From DATAYF01 sp036272735 (GTDB lineage: Bacteria > Chloroflexota > Ktedonobacteria > Ktedonobacterales > Ktedonobacteraceae), in assembly GCA_036272735.1 (NCBI GenBank), contig DATAYF010000083.1, positions 1-14,460 of the forward strand: DNA of 14,460 nt. Direction: 5' to 3'. Below the pieces are notes generated by a model that saw only the letters and a list, made by a program, of their open reading frames with translations, was not told the DNA's origin and ran no database searches. The translations under genes were made by a program, and so were the position numbers. The stretch's first letter is position 1. Every line of letters starts with the position of its first letter. This document shows positions 14,106-14,460 of the stretch, one piece after another.

Positions 14106-14460
14106 ATGGAACAGAAACGCGCGTACAAGTACCGGTTTTACCCCACAGACGAGCAGAAGCAGACACTTGCTCGTCCCTTTGGGTGCTGTCGATTTGTCTA
14201 CAACTGGGCGTTGCGCAAGAAAACCGATGCCTACTATAAAGACCTTTCTGCCCTGCTGCCTTTGTTGAAGAAATAGGAAGAGACGGCATGGCTCGCTTTC
14301 TGAAGTTGCCTCTGTTCCGCTGCAACAAAGCTTGCGCCATCTCGATAAAGCGTTCCTCAATTTCTTTGAGGGCCGTGGCAAGTATCCGACCTTCAAAAAG
14401 AAGCGCCATCGTCAATCTGCGACCTACGTTGGGAGTGCCTTTACGTGGCGTGGTGGCGCC
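14106..14460 (+). pseudogene. tnpB: tnpB (IS200/IS605 OrfB), nonsense- and frameshift-damaged, partial
   Basis: TnpB is the RNA-guided nuclease of IS200/IS605 elements and the ancestor of Cas12. The start reads MEQKRAYKYRFYPTDEQ, then FGCCRFVYNWALRKKTDAYY, the N-terminal helix-turn-helix domain of the family. In the first frame the sequence reaches LLKK-stop-EETAWL, with a TAG at 14274-14276 probably replacing a glutamine codon. Similarity then moves to another frame between about 14292 and 14302 and continues as EVASVPLQQSLRHLDKAFLNFF, KYPTFKKK and QSATYVGSAFTW to the window end. A segment of roughly ten residues also seems to be missing before DLSALL. The gene is therefore broken by a nonsense codon and a frameshift. 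The catalytic region and guide-RNA end lie beyond the window. Confidence 0.82.

Noticed and set aside
14067..14396. N-terminal half of the 205-codon minus-strand frame
   Set aside because: It is antisense to tnpB and has no transposase similarity; only residues corresponding to 13779-14069 are IS1182-like.

Overview
The window looks like accessory DNA from a transposon-rich, mid-GC, non-proteobacterial genome. The sequence types (short-Q-loop CydA, a TniB-like ATPase, and the IS6-, IS1182- and TnpB-type fragments) resemble those of Ktedonobacteria (Chloroflexota). That assignment is inference from recall, not from a search.

Layout. (1) 1-1215: a TniB/TnsC-type transposition ATPase gene on the + strand. 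It is broken at its 5' end by an in-frame TAG just before the Walker A loop, and its 3' end is interrupted by an insertion. (2) 1216-3160: a discrete 1,945-bp mobile cassette with 112-bp terminal inverted repeats (111/112 identical), flanked by a perfect 7-bp direct repeat (GAGCACC). It carries one MFS efflux gene and no transposase. This is the most notable structure in the window. (3) 3161-3686: non-coding or unrecognised DNA. (4) 3687-4970 (-): an MgtC/SapB-DUF4010 membrane protein. (5) 5287-11363 (-): a complete cytochrome bd cluster transcribed in the order cydD-cydC-cydA-cydB. It has an ATGA overlap between cydD and cydC, a hairpin-rich 143-bp spacer between cydC and cydA, and 16 bp between cydA and cydB. 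(6) 11469-11731 (+): an IS6-family transposase remnant with an internal deletion. (7) 11863-13221 (+): an erythromycin-esterase-family protein. (8) 13421-13618/13630 (-): a small DUF2795-like protein. (9) 13779-14069 (-): the C-terminal stub of an IS1182-type transposase, abutted by (10) 14106 to the window end (+), the decayed start of an IS200/IS605-type tnpB.

How the genes work together. CydAB is the quinol oxidase. CydDC is the ABC exporter of reductant (cysteine/glutathione in characterised systems) or, on a newer proposal, a heme transporter, and it is needed to assemble CydAB. The four genes therefore form a self-sufficient bd-oxidase module for low-oxygen or stress respiration. The other intact genes (MFS exporter, MgtC-like protein, Ere-like hydrolase, DUF2795 protein) are independent accessory functions separated by mobile-element debris. 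No tRNA, rRNA or CRISPR array was seen.
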